Positions 1-12,177 of a stretch of 64,000 bases of DNA are shown piece by piece. How positions within the stretch are numbered: position 1 is the first letter of the stretch; every line of letters starts with the position of its first letter. The notes below the pieces were generated by a model. The model made no database searches, was not told the DNA's origin, and was given only the letters and a program-made list of their open reading frames with translations. A program made the translations under genes and the position numbers. The stretch comes from Acanthaster planci. Lineage: Eukaryota; Echinodermata; Asteroidea; Valvatida; Acanthasteridae. The stretch spans positions 373,084 through 437,083 of the forward strand of contig NW_019091380.1 in NCBI RefSeq assembly GCF_001949145.1, written 5' to 3'.

Positions 1-176
1 AGGGGTTAAGTGAACACAATGTACCGGTATATCTCCAGTACATGTATACAGCATACATCAGAGAAAATAACACATATGGAGAAGGCATAGGGTAACAATC
101 AACACAAATACTGCATATAAGTGCATACTGTGTCTATAGCTATATTATGATGTGGCTCTACTGTCACTACTGGTCA

Positions 177-343
177 TGGACAAAATTGTTGGGACACCTG
201 TCAATAGCCATATCCTTTCCAGGTCCCCTACTCCCCCCCGGTCCATGTTGTCATCTGGAGCTGGAGCGCAGACCACGCAGCGAGACCCCGCACTGAGAGG
301 GGGCCTGGGGGTGGGGTGACCGACGAGATTTGGTGAGGATTGT
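177..343 (+). repeat. Dispersed repeat, copy A
   Basis: Direct copy of 1093-1263. Both begin TGGACAAAATTGTTGGGAC, share TGTTGTCATCTGGAGCTGGAG in the middle (21 of the shared bases, read at 246-266 here) and end near GGATTGT, with scattered substitutions and a small indel in the C-rich part. The family was not recognised. The plus frame gives similar short peptides in both copies, but they end at stops and look incidental. Confidence 0.8.
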
Positions 344-1092
344 CTGAATTGGTTCAAAGGTGTGTATGCACATATACTATGTCATTTTGCATGTGCTTTC
401 TAGCGTTGTTCTTAGAAAACCATCAAATGGCGGCTGGCGCTTGAAGGGAAGGTATATTTTGGACAAATTGTACATGTGCAAGTGAAATAAAAAGGAAGAA
501 AAATATTAATTTTGTATTATGCATGTCTGATCACAACTATGTGGTAGGAGTAAGTTCGTCGTATACATTTTGTCCCATAACTGTCCAAAATTGATGCATT
601 TTTTAATTTGAAAGGCCCATTCTGGTACAGAAATAACTTACAATCCTGTGGGATTTTTCTCATTTCGTAATTCCGATATTGGCTTGAAAAAAATGCAACG
701 ATGATTCATCAAAAGCCCCAAAAGAAAGTTGGAGACTCAAATTCTTTACTGATGTGTTGTGACGCACCGTTGTTACTGTGCCATGTATACATGTACATCA
801 TGAGCGCCGCGTTTTTGAGGGCATGTTTAACGGTACATGCTCTGGTCGGTGAAGGTGAAGAAATACAATCATTACAATCTTGTCTTTGAGCAGCATAGAT
901 AATTCACAAATATTTCTATGCACTATTGGCTAAATATCCCTAATACGTCAGCTTGCTGCCATTGTTAGTTAACAAAGGTGAAATCTGGAGTCCTTTATTC
1001 TATTGTCCTATTGACCGTATCCAAGGACAGAACGTCAGCAGGACCTTTCCCCATACAAATAATACCAGTAGGCACGTATGTAAAACTCAGAC

Positions 1093-1263
1093 TGGACAAA
1101 ATTGTTGGGACGCACGTCAATAGCCATACTCTTTCTAGGTCTCCCACTCCCTCTCCCCCGTCAATGTTGTCATCTGGAGCTGGAGAACAGATCGCACTAG
1201 TGAGACCCAACATTGAGAGGGAGCCTGGGGGTGGGGTGCCCATCAAGATTTGACCAGGATTGT
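1093..1263 (+). repeat. Dispersed repeat, copy B
   Basis: Direct copy of 177-343 at a distance of about 750 bp, in the same orientation. The intervening DNA is not itself duplicated, so the pair could be two insertions, a local duplication, or the ends of a larger element. Confidence 0.8.
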
Positions 1264-3755
1264 AGCTACATGTACTGTCCGTGTACACGGGAAACAAACT
1301 CAAGTCTCTACCGTGACAATCTGCTCGACACACTGCTTACCCCATGTACGTGTGTGCCAATCGTGAATAAACCTGGCAACTGCGCTACAAATTGGAATAC
1401 AAATAAGCCGGGGCACAGAGACGATTTGCGCAGTGCTCACTAAATAAGTAGGTCGGGAGGGGGGGTTGAGTCCTGTCCACACCCACTGTACAGGTAGCTT
1501 GTGAAATTTTTCCACGATGTCTCTGAAACCAGCTGTCCTGAAATTCCTTGGACTGTGAACACATGCCCTCTTAAAACCAACAAATCTCCTCTGAATGGTG
1601 GGGACTGGCACAGTTTTTCACACCAATTGTTAGCAGTACTTGCACTTTATTTTTACAAGACATTCAGGAGAGCTCATTTCATCTTTTCGTTTTCCTGATA
1701 GGGATCTATTTACAGGTCCAACTGAGCTGTCACCTGAGCTTGAGCTCCCAGAAAGGCCATCAATCATTCACTGTCACAACGAATACATCTGGCCTTTGGT
1801 CAGTGCACTGCTGCCACTATTTACAGTGGACATTTTATGTCGGCAATATCTCATGGCCTGCTCTTAAACGCACATGTCCGCAATGGGCAAAATTTAGCAC
1901 CAAAGATGAAAAGTTTATGTTCATTTTGAAGCTCTGTTTGCAAAACAAATTCTTTTTAATTTCATATCAGTCTGCATTTAAACAGAGGATTCCTTTTTAG
2001 AAGTTTTGATTTTTTAACTGGATAACAAGGAACGCAAAATTTTGCCTTGGGAGTTTCAGTAATAAGTTTACAAGCGTCCAGACAACATAAAGCCTGAGTG
2101 AAGTGCAGGCCATTTTCATTCACTTCATGATCGATGCAGCAAGTGATCCAGGAGTAAAAAAGGCAAAAGTTAATTGTTCATGTTACAAGGAATGTAAATA
2201 TTGGTAAAATGCAGGAAACTCCTACAAACTGAATGTCGGCATTTTGATCCTGACAGAATCTCAGAGGCCTCTGCTGTGATCAAGTATCATATTGAATACC
2301 CCAATGTTCACAAGCCAGAGCTTTTACCTTCAGTTTTGGTACGCTAACATCAGTCCGAATCCTCCTCCGCCATCAGAGATGCAGTGGAGATTGGTTCATC
2401 ACACTTTACACAGCCTGCTCATTTCCCTTGAATTCCAAGTCTCTGTGTGCGGAAGATGCCTTTTTTTCCCTCCCCAATGCAAAACAGAGCAGCTGCTGAA
2501 TGCTCGCGAGGGGGCCGCTCCGTCCAGGCGGTGGTACTGCTGTCGTTCGCTGCACTTTTTCTTCTTTCGAATGCTCCACTTACAATGCGGGGAGTACAGA
2601 TGACACTGACTTATGAGTATTCCTCGTCACTGCTCGCTGTCTATTGCAAGGCCTGAAATCATGGGGCACAGCCTAGGACGAGCATGTACAGAGTGTGCAC
2701 CGGAATGGGTGCACAAAAAAATCATCCCCCAATTCAGCCAGGCGACTGGAATCGTTTCTAATGATGCTCATTCAACGTCTGCAAGGAGGAAAATTGGACG
2801 TGTGATCCACGCTGTGCCCCGAAGGCCCCGACTTTTCTTTAGTCAGGCGAGTGCACTCCAGAACGGAGAGAGCGACAGAGAGTTAAAAAGCTCCGTTGGT
2901 CGGAAATGTTATTTTCCACTCAAGAGATTTTCGCCAGCGAGGATGAAAAAAAAAAAAAAGTCCAAGAACGGGAGGTAATCTTTTTTGCAGTGAGTGTGGA
3001 GGAGCTCTCTTCAGTGGGGTCCTCGCATGTCTCTGCCTGCTGCCAAGCCTCTTCAGTCGATACTGAGGTCTTCATCACTGACGCCCATGGGCAAGTCAGC
3101 GATTGATTCCCCACCATTTGGGCAATTTGTCACCGGGTGCTGAAAAAAAACCCACAATCACCTCACCGCTCTTTGACAGGGGGGGTTGGACAATGGCATT
3201 TCATGACAGTAGGAAAGGCCGGGACATCATCAGCTGGAGAATGATGAGTGCATTGCATTGCAGTAAGGAAATGTTAAACACATTCTGCTGACGAACGGGT
3301 AAATTGAGGGAACACGAAAGACCCCCCCCCCCGACTAACACCAGGGGGAAATCGAGGATGCGATGCGAAATGAAGATGGGCACTTCCCTTTAGGGCCGCA
3401 GTCCCAAAGTGGTCTTCCAACAAGCCTGAGGGCCAAAACCAAAGATGACGAGAAGAGCTGGACAAACACAGCTTGCAGAAACACTTGATTGCCCGCCTGG
3501 GAAAACTTTACTTCGTTTGTTTTAATTACTCACTAATGCATGAGTCAATTGACCGCATGCATGCATTCAATAATCCAGCACAAAGCTTGAGGCAAATCCA
3601 TGCAATCGCACTTTCCCTTTGACTACCCTTGTGCCTATGTGAAAGCCACACGTACACTGGCCCACACACAAATTCAGCAGCAGTATCATTTTCAGGCAGA
3701 GAAGCATTCCAAGGGGGGGGTTTCAATCACACACAGTGCACAATGTCACTGACCA

Positions 3756-4003
3756 CACTGCAAACAACTGGGGTGTTAAATTTAACACCCCCCCCCCCCG
3801 GTTATCAGAGGACAACACCAACACTTTTCACGGGTGTTGAAAAACAAAACAAATTTTGGTGTTATTTGGTGTAACACCCTCCAGTACATTGTAACACTTA
3901 TAGGTGTGCAAAGTAACATCATCGGTGTCAAAGTAACACCCTATGGTGTGGTCATCTGATAACACCAAAAAGTGCTGATTTTAACACCAGAGTTTTTACA
4001 GTG
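3756..4003. mobile_element. Inverted-repeat MITE-like element rich in GTGTTA/TAACAC
   Basis: The left end reads CACTGCAAACAACTGGGGTG and the reverse complement of the right end reads CACTGTAAAAACTCTGGTG; both continue into GTGTTAAA. Between them GTGTTA or its complement TAACAC recurs many times (for example near 3774, 3785, 3860, 3873, 3890, 3915, 3937, 3958, 3981). The terminal inverted repeats and small size suggest a non-autonomous DNA transposon. No convincing target duplication was found, and the superfamily is not assigned. Confidence 0.6.
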
Positions 4004-4536
4004 CAGGGTGTGCGTACCTGGGGCATACATTCACGAGGAAGTGGATGAATAACAGAATGGAACTCTTACGCATGATCCGGCCAAGTTGCTATTTTCAGCG
4101 TATCTCTCGATTAAGCATACTCGTGCACGCAGTGCATTGATGATTTTTCTCATGATATTTGTGTCACTTTAAAAAAAAATGCACTCTCAGGTTAAAAGCA
4201 ACAAAAAAACCTCTGCACTGTCACCCGACTGTGATGGCACACACAATTACATAACAATAAGAGTGGACATAATAAGGGACTGTGCTTATCAAGCCACGCG
4301 AAGCCAAAATGCACTGATGTCATTGGGATGGAAACATCTTTGAAATCCTGACAACTGTTGGGCTTGAACACTCATGCTACGAGTGAAATACATGTACATA
4401 CATACACACATGTACCGATACATTTAAGCTGGCCCTGCCTGCAGTAAAATACCACACAAGGCAATTCGCTCCATTTCCTGACCACAACTGCTCCTATGTA
4501 TCCTCAGATAAAAACTAAAAGCAACCTTGTACTCAC

Positions 4537-4592
4537 CGCAATAATGCCCACCAGCCTGGCGTTGTCTGACCCTAGCACAGGGATGCAAGCAA
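4537..4592 (-). CDS. PDE2A: PDE2A-like exon 5: GAF-like strand pair (last exon seen)
   Basis: The 56-nt minus-strand exon is flanked by acceptor ttggtccacag and donor gtgagtac. With the G carried over from exon 4 it encodes V-ACIPVLGSDNARLVGIIA, ending in phase 0. The alternative frame one contains a TAG stop. The pattern of hydrophobic residues, then P-V, a charged turn, and L-V-G-I-I is the classic GAF beta-strand pair, and it matches the recalled PDE2A order [20 protein letters not shown] position for position in hydrophobicity. The next exon, expected to encode a helix resembling EEWSLQAVEKH, was looked for on the minus strand between 1 and 4530 and not found, so it probably lies outside the window. 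Confidence 0.83.
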
Positions 4593-6492
4593 CTGTGGAC
4601 CAAAGCAGATGAAAAAGAATGGCTTAAAAAGAGTTGTTATATGTTCAGCTGAAAACTGAATTGAAACTTGTCCTGAAAACGACAACATGTTCAAAGAAAT
4701 GGGTTTTAATTTTGTCCCCATTTTACAAACTGCTAGATCTTGAGAATACCATCATACAGAGCGATCAGTGCAATTACTTTAAACAGCCTTGAGAAAAAAA
4801 TTCAAGGATTGTCCTGATTTCCTCACTCCGTGCAGGCAAACCAGCAAAGAAATTTCAGATTTTGAGTTTTTTCCCTACAACTGCTTTGAGAAGAAATCCT
4901 TGTCAAAATCAGCTCCAGGAGAATAAAATTGAGCATTTATATTAAACCAGACAATACTGTACAAATACATGTAAATATTGCATCTCTGCAGCACACTTAT
5001 AAATATAAATAGTGAGCTTAGAGGCAGATGTTGACAGATCTAGCCAATTGGAGCAAATTTGCCCAGATTCGTTCAATTAAAAACTGCTCGTCCCCGGGAC
5101 AATATGTAAATTCCTCTTCGCAATCATCCCTCGTGCAATGGGTTCAACAGCTGCGGGCCTCGTGAGAATCATCGGTCCCTCACCAGCAAAATATCCGGAT
5201 CCACTCCTCACGATTAAAAACACTCCCAGACAATCCGCTGGAAATCCACGGGTCACGTCCAGGAATGCCTCCTTTGAAAAAAAAAAAAAACAGCCAAAGA
5301 GCGGTGACAAGAGGAAAACAGGGCAGAGAATGGACTGCTCTGGATTACGATTCAGGAGGCCTGGCGGTGGCTCGGCATTCCTGGCTCTATTCTCCGGGCT
5401 CAGCACAGCAAGCTATTCACGAATCGTGACTACACAAGCCTCATCCGGTGAGCGTGCAACACCCTGGCTCGGGCCTGGATTTCCCGTGTGGATAGCCCTT
5501 TATTGTGTGGCAGTCACAAAAACGCCGATTGATGTGTGTCCTCCTGACTCGACCATCAGCGCTGATCTAGGCCCTTAAGTGATGCCATTTCTGACACTCC
5601 GATTCTCATCATTACAGCAACTTTTTTTTCTCCCCTCCTACTCCTACTGTCCACAGCGCTGTTGGCTTACAGGACGACTGCACGCACACGCTGAACGCAG
5701 CGCACACACACATACATGTACACACACACAAAATCTCCAGGAATATTTGAACACGACCGTTCCCCGGGTTTTTGAACTTTAAACTAAGCAGCCATTGGAA
5801 GCACTTTATAACAAAATCATTTCTCTCTCTGCGCTCGCCTCTATTCGATACACAAATTAAAGATCCGTGAAGCAGCCAAATTGGATTAGTGGCGGCGATG
5901 ATTGGATTAAGGCAGCATGGTGGGTCCAGGGAACATGTGTGCCGTGTCCCGCTTCTGCGGTCTCAGATGTCTGGGCCGCTGCATCAACGCCGGTAATTTC
6001 TCACCCCCTTCTTCGCCGACGACGGTGGTGGGCGGTTTGGCAAATGCCGAGAAACGGGTCAGAGCCTTGTGAGCGACAACCAACATCCGCCGCCACACCA
6101 CTCCTCTTGCAAGGGCAAATTCCCCTCCCCCCAACTCTTTTATGGAGACAATAATTTCATAACTGCCAGGGTTTCCAGGCGTTACTTGCAATAAACCATC
6201 ATCAGCAGATATCCCAGGGCTGCAGGCAATATATATGTGTGTGATGAAGGATCCATGGATAAATGGGCGGAAAATTAAAGCAGTACACTCTAACCCAAAT
6301 CACTGTGCCACAAATTGTGTTATCCCACTTTTCTATAAAAACAAATGGCACTACAAACGGGATGACCTTGTGAACCAAATACATGTATACTCCGATATGC
6401 TGACTGAAATGCTATTCAAAATTTTCAGTTTAACAACGCCATCATAAAAATGGGCCACTTTGTAAAATTGTGGATTACACAAAGATAAGAGT

Positions 6493-6520
6493 AGTGTTGG
6501 AGTGTTGCAGTGTTGGAGTG
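6493..6520 (+). repeat. Short tandem repeat of GTGTTGGA/GTGTTGCA units
   Basis: AGTGTTGGAGTGTTGCAGTG followed by TTGGAGTG, an imperfect tandem repeat inside intron 4. Confidence 0.7.
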
Positions 6521-8773
6521 TAAGTTACTGTTGATACTCTGGATGAAAGTGGCCAGTCTGCCCAACAGTAGGCTGCAGATGCATTGTTTTCAAGCAATAC
6601 TGGAAGATATGTAACGGTCTCAGTCCTAGAAATCAATAGACCAAACTGTAACGGTACATTTCACAGTATGCTTGGAATGTATATACCATTTGCACAGACA
6701 TGCACAGCAAAAATTTGAAGAGAAATATGATGCAACTACTGCATTTGTTTTCTTGAATCTCCTTTTCAGCTGTGCGGTCAACACCTTTGAAGACACGGTG
6801 GGTCTCTTTTTGATACTGGCCCTCTTCAAAAGGCAAGCAGAAAACCAGCAGTCCGCTGCCGGGTGTTTAAATTAGGTCAGATTGCGCATGTAGCGCGTTC
6901 TGGGTGAAAATATTAAAAAAAAAAAAAGGACAGAGATGGGGAAAGCTTTGAGGAAAATTCCCGACCCGTCTGGAGTTTGTTTTGCTGAGATTTTTTTTTT
7001 CCAGAGGCAGCTGTATTGATAGCGCTATTCAGGTGAATGAGGCCGGAAGCCGAGGCAAAGACAGACACAGAGAGAAAGCTGATGATGAATGTGTTGGGAA
7101 ACAAAAAAAAAGAATGGGGGGTGGGGAACGAATGCGTCATCAGCACAGGGGGGTACTGACAATCAAGATGGGGAGGGGAGGTCTGAGAGGTGGAGCGCAG
7201 AAATCAAACACTCGTGGGCATGGGCGTAAATTGGGGGGGGGAGTAGAGGTTAAAAGGAGGAATTTCCATGCGACCTGAGATTTTTTAGATTTGTATTTCA
7301 ATTGTGATAGCACTCATAAGCAGTAAAGAAACAAAACAGAGAAACAACTGGAATCGAAAGTATAGGGTAATCTGCTGAAGCGAGGCAAAAGTTGCACACC
7401 AGTGCTCAGAGGAAAAGAACATCAAGAGCGTGAAGTCGGAATCCAGCTTAGAGAGCTTTCTACAGCTGGGCTTTGACAGAAGAGGAAGGGAGAAAAACAT
7501 TCAACCTAAGGTTTTCTGGAGGGAGGTCTGTTAAAATGAACAAATGACTTCACTGGGTAGCAAATATGATTACCTTATTGTTTCATCAAGGCACGTTTTT
7601 GTCTTTTCAAAATTTCATACAAACCAGGGCGACGTGGAAACGAATCAGTTCTGGGCAGAGTAGAGGATTCTTGTGCTTGTAATTTGGGGCAGGGGTGGGA
7701 AAGAGGAACCATCCACTTAGAAGGGCTGAGTGGTACATTTAGAAGAAGCGGAGTTTCACTGTCTCCTTCCCCTCTTGGGAAGGAGGAGTAAGACAAATTT
7801 ACAAACCATAAGAGCGTGAGATTAGGCCATACCCGGACCTCTCGACAAACACAGACAAAATGGCTCATGAATGAAACATGGCTGATCAAAATGCATGGCC
7901 AGTCTATTTTTTTTTTTTCCTGCATGTTTGAACTGCCCTCCCCAAAGTTAATAATACGATTCTTGCACGAGCGTCGCTGTCCGATCGATCTGCAGTAGCT
8001 ACGGTGTTTGCCTTGGTTGGAGACTGTCCTTTTTCCTTGGTGGCAAAGAACAACTCGTGCAATAATAACAGGCCATGACAAAGGTGACACGTATACATTT
8101 TCTGGCTGTCAACTTTTCCGGGAGTCCCGGAATTTTCTTTCTTTTTGAATATATTAATGCTAATGCGGGTAGAGTCCCCAAGAGTGTTCTGCCTTTCTTC
8201 TTTTGCTCTCTCTCTCGTCCGAGTATTTTCAGGGCACCTGGCTTCATAATTGAGCTCACAGAAGAGGGATGTAAAAATATTGACATACTCTCAGGGCCAG
8301 ACAGTTGGCAAGAATTTCCAGATGCATTCTTGTTTTTCGAATTTGTCAATCGTGCCTGTTAATCGTGAATGGTGTGGGGCTTAGTCGGGGTACTATTTCA
8401 CAATTGACATTTTAATGTATGGTATTAATGTACATTGGGTCATATTTTCTCAACAGCATGACCTTTTGACTTGTAACAATATTCAGCTGCCCATAAGGCA
8501 ATAATGCTTCATTGCAGCTGAATTTCAGCTGAATTATCACTACATGCATTGTTTCCGTAACTGTGAAGAAGTGTAACAGGAACATCTCTGTTCCTTTTTA
8601 TCACTTTAAAAAAATTCAAAGAACATGAATACATGCATTAATCACATACAGAAAGCCAAAAATGTCCCAGTATAATAATTTTAAATTTTGTGGATTTTTG
8701 CCCAGCCTGACGTGCATTTTACCGCTGTATACTCAGTGTATGCCCCTGAGAGCTTGTGAAAAAAACACAAGCG

Positions 8774-8845
8774 TACTCGGGTGGGACTCGAACCCACGAC
8801 CTCCTGCTTACTAGTACAGACATCGTAACCCCTCGACCACCGAGT
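8774..8845 (-). pseudogene. tRNA-like sequence in the left arm of the foldback
   Basis: On the minus strand about 72 nt fold mostly as a cloverleaf. Acceptor ACUCGG pairs with CCGAGU, a D-stem GUCG/CGAU encloses a loop with GGGGUUA, and the T-arm is GUGGG-UUCGAGU-CCCAC. The anticodon stem needs a bulge, and position 33 would not be U, so a working tRNA is unlikely. It is best read as a tRNA-derived sequence, though the intact acceptor and T-stems are notable. Confidence 0.6.
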
Positions 8846-8987
8846 TTGTCGGTGTTGGCTGGCTGGTTCGAGTCAGATGTAGCGGCAGGTACTGTGAACA
8901 ACTATTTCAAAGATGGATTTACGCCGGGGAGATGTTCACAGTACCCGCTGCTACATCTGACTCGAACCAGCTAGCTGACACCGACAA

Positions 8988-9060
8988 GCTCGGCGGTCGA
9001 GTGGTTAACACGTCTGCACTAGTAAGCTGGAGGTCGTGGGTTCGAGTCCCACCCTAGTAC
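8988..9060 (+). pseudogene. tRNA-like sequence in the right arm of the foldback
   Basis: This is the inverted partner of 8774-8845 on the plus strand. The B-box GTGGGTTCGAGTCCCAC is intact, and the A-box region reads GGTCGAGTGGTTAAC. The acceptor stem is degraded (GCUCGG against CCUAGU), which suggests this copy is older or less constrained than the left one. Confidence 0.55.
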
Positions 9061-12000
9061 GCTTGTGGTTTTTCACAAGCTCTCGGGGGCATACGCCGAG
9101 TATACAGTGTTCAAATACACGTCGGGCAGGGCAAAAATCCAAAAATTAATTTACATCTCCCCGGCACAAATCCATTTTTGAAATATTAATTTTTGATGGA
9201 TACATATGATGTAATATGAACGTAACATCACATCCAAACTGTGATTAAAAAAATTTATAAAAACAAGTACAAGTCAACAGATGCCAGATGTGTATTGTAA
9301 TATATTAATAGTTTCCCTTATTTACTCATCAAAAGCCACATCACTAGTGTCATTCCCTCCAATAATAATTGACAGTTTGGCATGTGAGTATGAATCAGAG
9401 GCCAGTTCCCACAAAATGAGCCTTGGTGTTTCATTTAGCACTAAGAGTTTTACTCTGTTCTTCATTTTGACATGAATCAGTTTTCACAGAGCTACTCAAA
9501 TTATGTGGTTGAAATAACAACCATTCCACCTTAGTTTTATTGTGCAACATTATGAAATTTCTTCTAAGACTTGTATTACTCAAAAAGTGCACAGACGACG
9601 ACATGCAATTCTTGCTGTTAGATTGGGTCACATACATGTAACTTCTTTTTTCAGACACGAGAATGTGAATGTAACATGCATGTATCTGTATCAAGAGGTC
9701 TTTGGCAGCACATCTGGATCGGTTGTTGGGTGTTGAGATGAAGAGGGGGGGGTGCAACCGAACCAAAGCCTTGTTTAATTTCCCAAGTCTGTTAATGTTT
9801 ACAGGACGGAGCCAATTAGAAACACAAAGTGTCAGGCGGCTCGTGTAATCAATACATCAACCATGCTGATACTGGCAGAGAGATCGTGCATGAGAGACGG
9901 CCTGGATTTCCGGCGGTCACATGTACCATCTTCTTGTGAAAATGAATTCATCTCACACACTTTAAGTAGTAGTAGAAATAAGGGTATAGTACAAAGTCAT
10001 GCATTAATTTAGCCAAGGGTCTAAGAAAATGCTAACTGCATTCAAACAATCTCTTGATCGTTTCTGTCAGTCAGTGTCTGCCAGTGCACGTGTACCAGTT
10101 GGTGAACCTTTCATTAGTGAACAAACCCTCACGATACATGTATCCACACTCATCAAATCAAGTACAGTGTACATCTGGGTCACTTCGTTTATTTTGCTGC
10201 TTCGTTCATTTGTCCAATTTTAATTGCTATCATGCGCGTGCAGATTTCAATGGAGAGTGCAGTTTCCAAGCGCAGTATATATGTCGGTGCTGAAAATGGA
10301 AATTGGTCGTGATGCAGACGTATACGTGCATCACATTCAGCTAAGCACGCGCTAAGATGGTAAGAAATGGTCACGCTCATCTCTTGTTCCCCTTACTGAC
10401 ATTCAGGTTGTCCAGGCAGGAGAGCATGTTCAATCTTTCAACTGCAGTGGGGTTCCTACATGTACTTCCCTCATATCTAATATCCATGGGCTATTATAAA
10501 TTCACCTGTTGGTCCCCACATTGAAACTGGGGATTTGAAAGTCATCAATATGTTTTTGGAGGTACTATGTGTATGTATGTTTACACTGAATGTAAACGGA
10601 ATGTTTCTCATTTTTTTTTAATCCGACATGAAATAAGATTGGTGAAACTTAAACATGTTTGTAAAAAGGCCAAGCTTGGCAACTTCTTCTTAAGCACAAC
10701 GTGGATGCATACGGCTTGGCATGCTACCAGGCTGTTTCTCTGGGTGGGCGAACACTATCCTCTTTCTTTGTAATTTGACTTGTGATGAACTTAAACACAA
10801 TACACCTTGAAGTTTAGCCTACTTATTTCTCTTATACTTTTTTGAAGTTGATAGGCTGTACAGCGTGAATGAAAGGTGGCGGTTATTGCTTGCAAGAGCT
10901 GACTGTCAAACTTACATACACACTGGTATGTTATTTGTTAAGCAGAGTGTACACCAGGCTATGCAATGAAAAACCCATTTTTGAACTGACAAAGACGTTA
11001 AAACCAGACAAGAAAGATACAGCGTACATCTCCAATCTAGTCTCAGTTTTTATAACCGGCTGTGTGCATATGTATATGGTCCATCTTGTGCCCTTACAGG
11101 AGAACCACTAGCTTCGATTCAACGATGCATGTACCTATGCTGACCATACAATTCCTGACATTCGAGAAAGGAAACGTACACAGTAACGCAGATGTACTAT
11201 GAAGAAGTACACGTCAGTCCCCAAACATCATTGGCCAACACAACAAAGCAAAGTTCAATGATTAGCTGTACAAGGAGGTCATCCTGGATGCAAAGGGAGA
11301 TGCCAAGAAGGATGGGTCAGATCAGGGGGACGCCACACGGACAAGACGAAACTGCGACACTGACACTACAGCAGTTCCTCCTGGATCACCAATTCAATTA
11401 GTGGTGATCGAATCAGGATTTTAGTCAGTGAGCCGGGATATTGTGTACATGTAGTTGAAGACTCGCGGGCAGGAAGGCAAAGAAGTTAGGTCTGTGGCAA
11501 TACAGTGGTCAAACGTGGAGGTGGGAAGGACAGGGGTGTGAGGAGGACAAGTTAAGGCTTCGGATTTGTGGCAGGGGTGGGCCAATGTGAAATGTCTCCA
11601 TTCCCACAAACAATTAGCTGTTTGAGCCTGGTATGACTCTACTGAGTCGTATACATGTACGTGTACTGGTCCTGCCCAGGAAGCAAAGATAGCAAATACA
11701 TCATGGACGCATTATTATTGGGCACCTGCAATATCAAATAAAATGTTCCAGAGTTTCAAGAACGCAATTCGTCATCTTTTTTTTTTTTAAACACTTTCCA
11801 GAATCCTGAAGTTCAGTGCCTGTACCTTGCAGCTGCTCATTTATAACTCTGATGAATGTAGCCTTGGAATATACGCAAGAGTACTCGTCAGGACATACAT
11901 GCAGTGGTAGGTTCTGACTGTAACAATAATTTCCACCCTTCCTTCCTTCAATGTACATTTAATGAAATACATGCAGCAATTACTGTGCTCGTACATGTAT

Positions 12001-12177
12001 GTACATATACATAGCACTGTTTGCATGCCGTATCAACACAGGAAGAAATATCTGAAAGAACAAATACATCGACTTCGTTGACAGTGACGTAGGCCCACTT
12101 AACCAAACAGCAACCGAAATATACAGCAGTGAAATGAGAAATACTGAATTGCAATGAAGTCCCGAGCAGCAATGCAT

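Larger units (their letters stand above)
1..4536 (-). other. Intron 5 of the PDE2A-like gene (partial) - no coding sequence recognised
   Basis: Begins with the donor gtgagt at 4536-4531 on the minus strand and runs out of the window. It holds a 170-bp repeat in two direct copies (177-343 and 1093-1263), an inverted-repeat element at 3756-4003, a poly-A run near 2945 and poly-C runs near 3325 and 3790. The open frames here have no family resemblance and no splice support. Confidence 0.7.
8686..9187. mobile_element. Long foldback element with tRNA-like arms
   Basis: An arm of about 215 bp (8686-8900) is followed by a 32-bp spacer and an inverted copy (8933-9150) with scattered mismatches. The spacer (ATTTCAAAGATGGATTTACG, then CCGGGGAGATGT) reappears inverted just outside the right arm at about 9153-9187, so the order is arm, spacer, inverted arm, inverted spacer. 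Each arm contains a tRNA-sized sequence with a B-box (GGGTTCGAGTCCC) and, in the left arm, a second B-box-like GGTTCGAGTC on the other strand (8865-8874). No transposase frame is present. It could be a tRNA-derived SINE in head-to-head dimer form or a foldback DNA transposon. Confidence 0.75.

Noticed and set aside
2920-3117. Minus-strand frame considered as exon 6 of the PDE2A-like gene (contains STEEAWQQAE)
   Set aside because: Only a superficial likeness to the expected helix; acceptor and donor sites with phase 0 entry are missing and the rest of the peptide does not fit.
4537-4592. CBS-domain interpretation of the exon 5 peptide
   Set aside because: The PV....LVGII pattern alone also fits CBS domains, but the phase-matched neighbouring exons place it in PDE2A.
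7575-8090. 171-codon minus-strand open frame
   Set aside because: No family resemblance; lies inside intron 4 and its sequence contains homopolymer runs typical of noncoding DNA.
8774-8845. Functional tRNA gene
   Set aside because: The anticodon arm is bulged and lacks U33, and the sequence is embedded in a foldback repeat.
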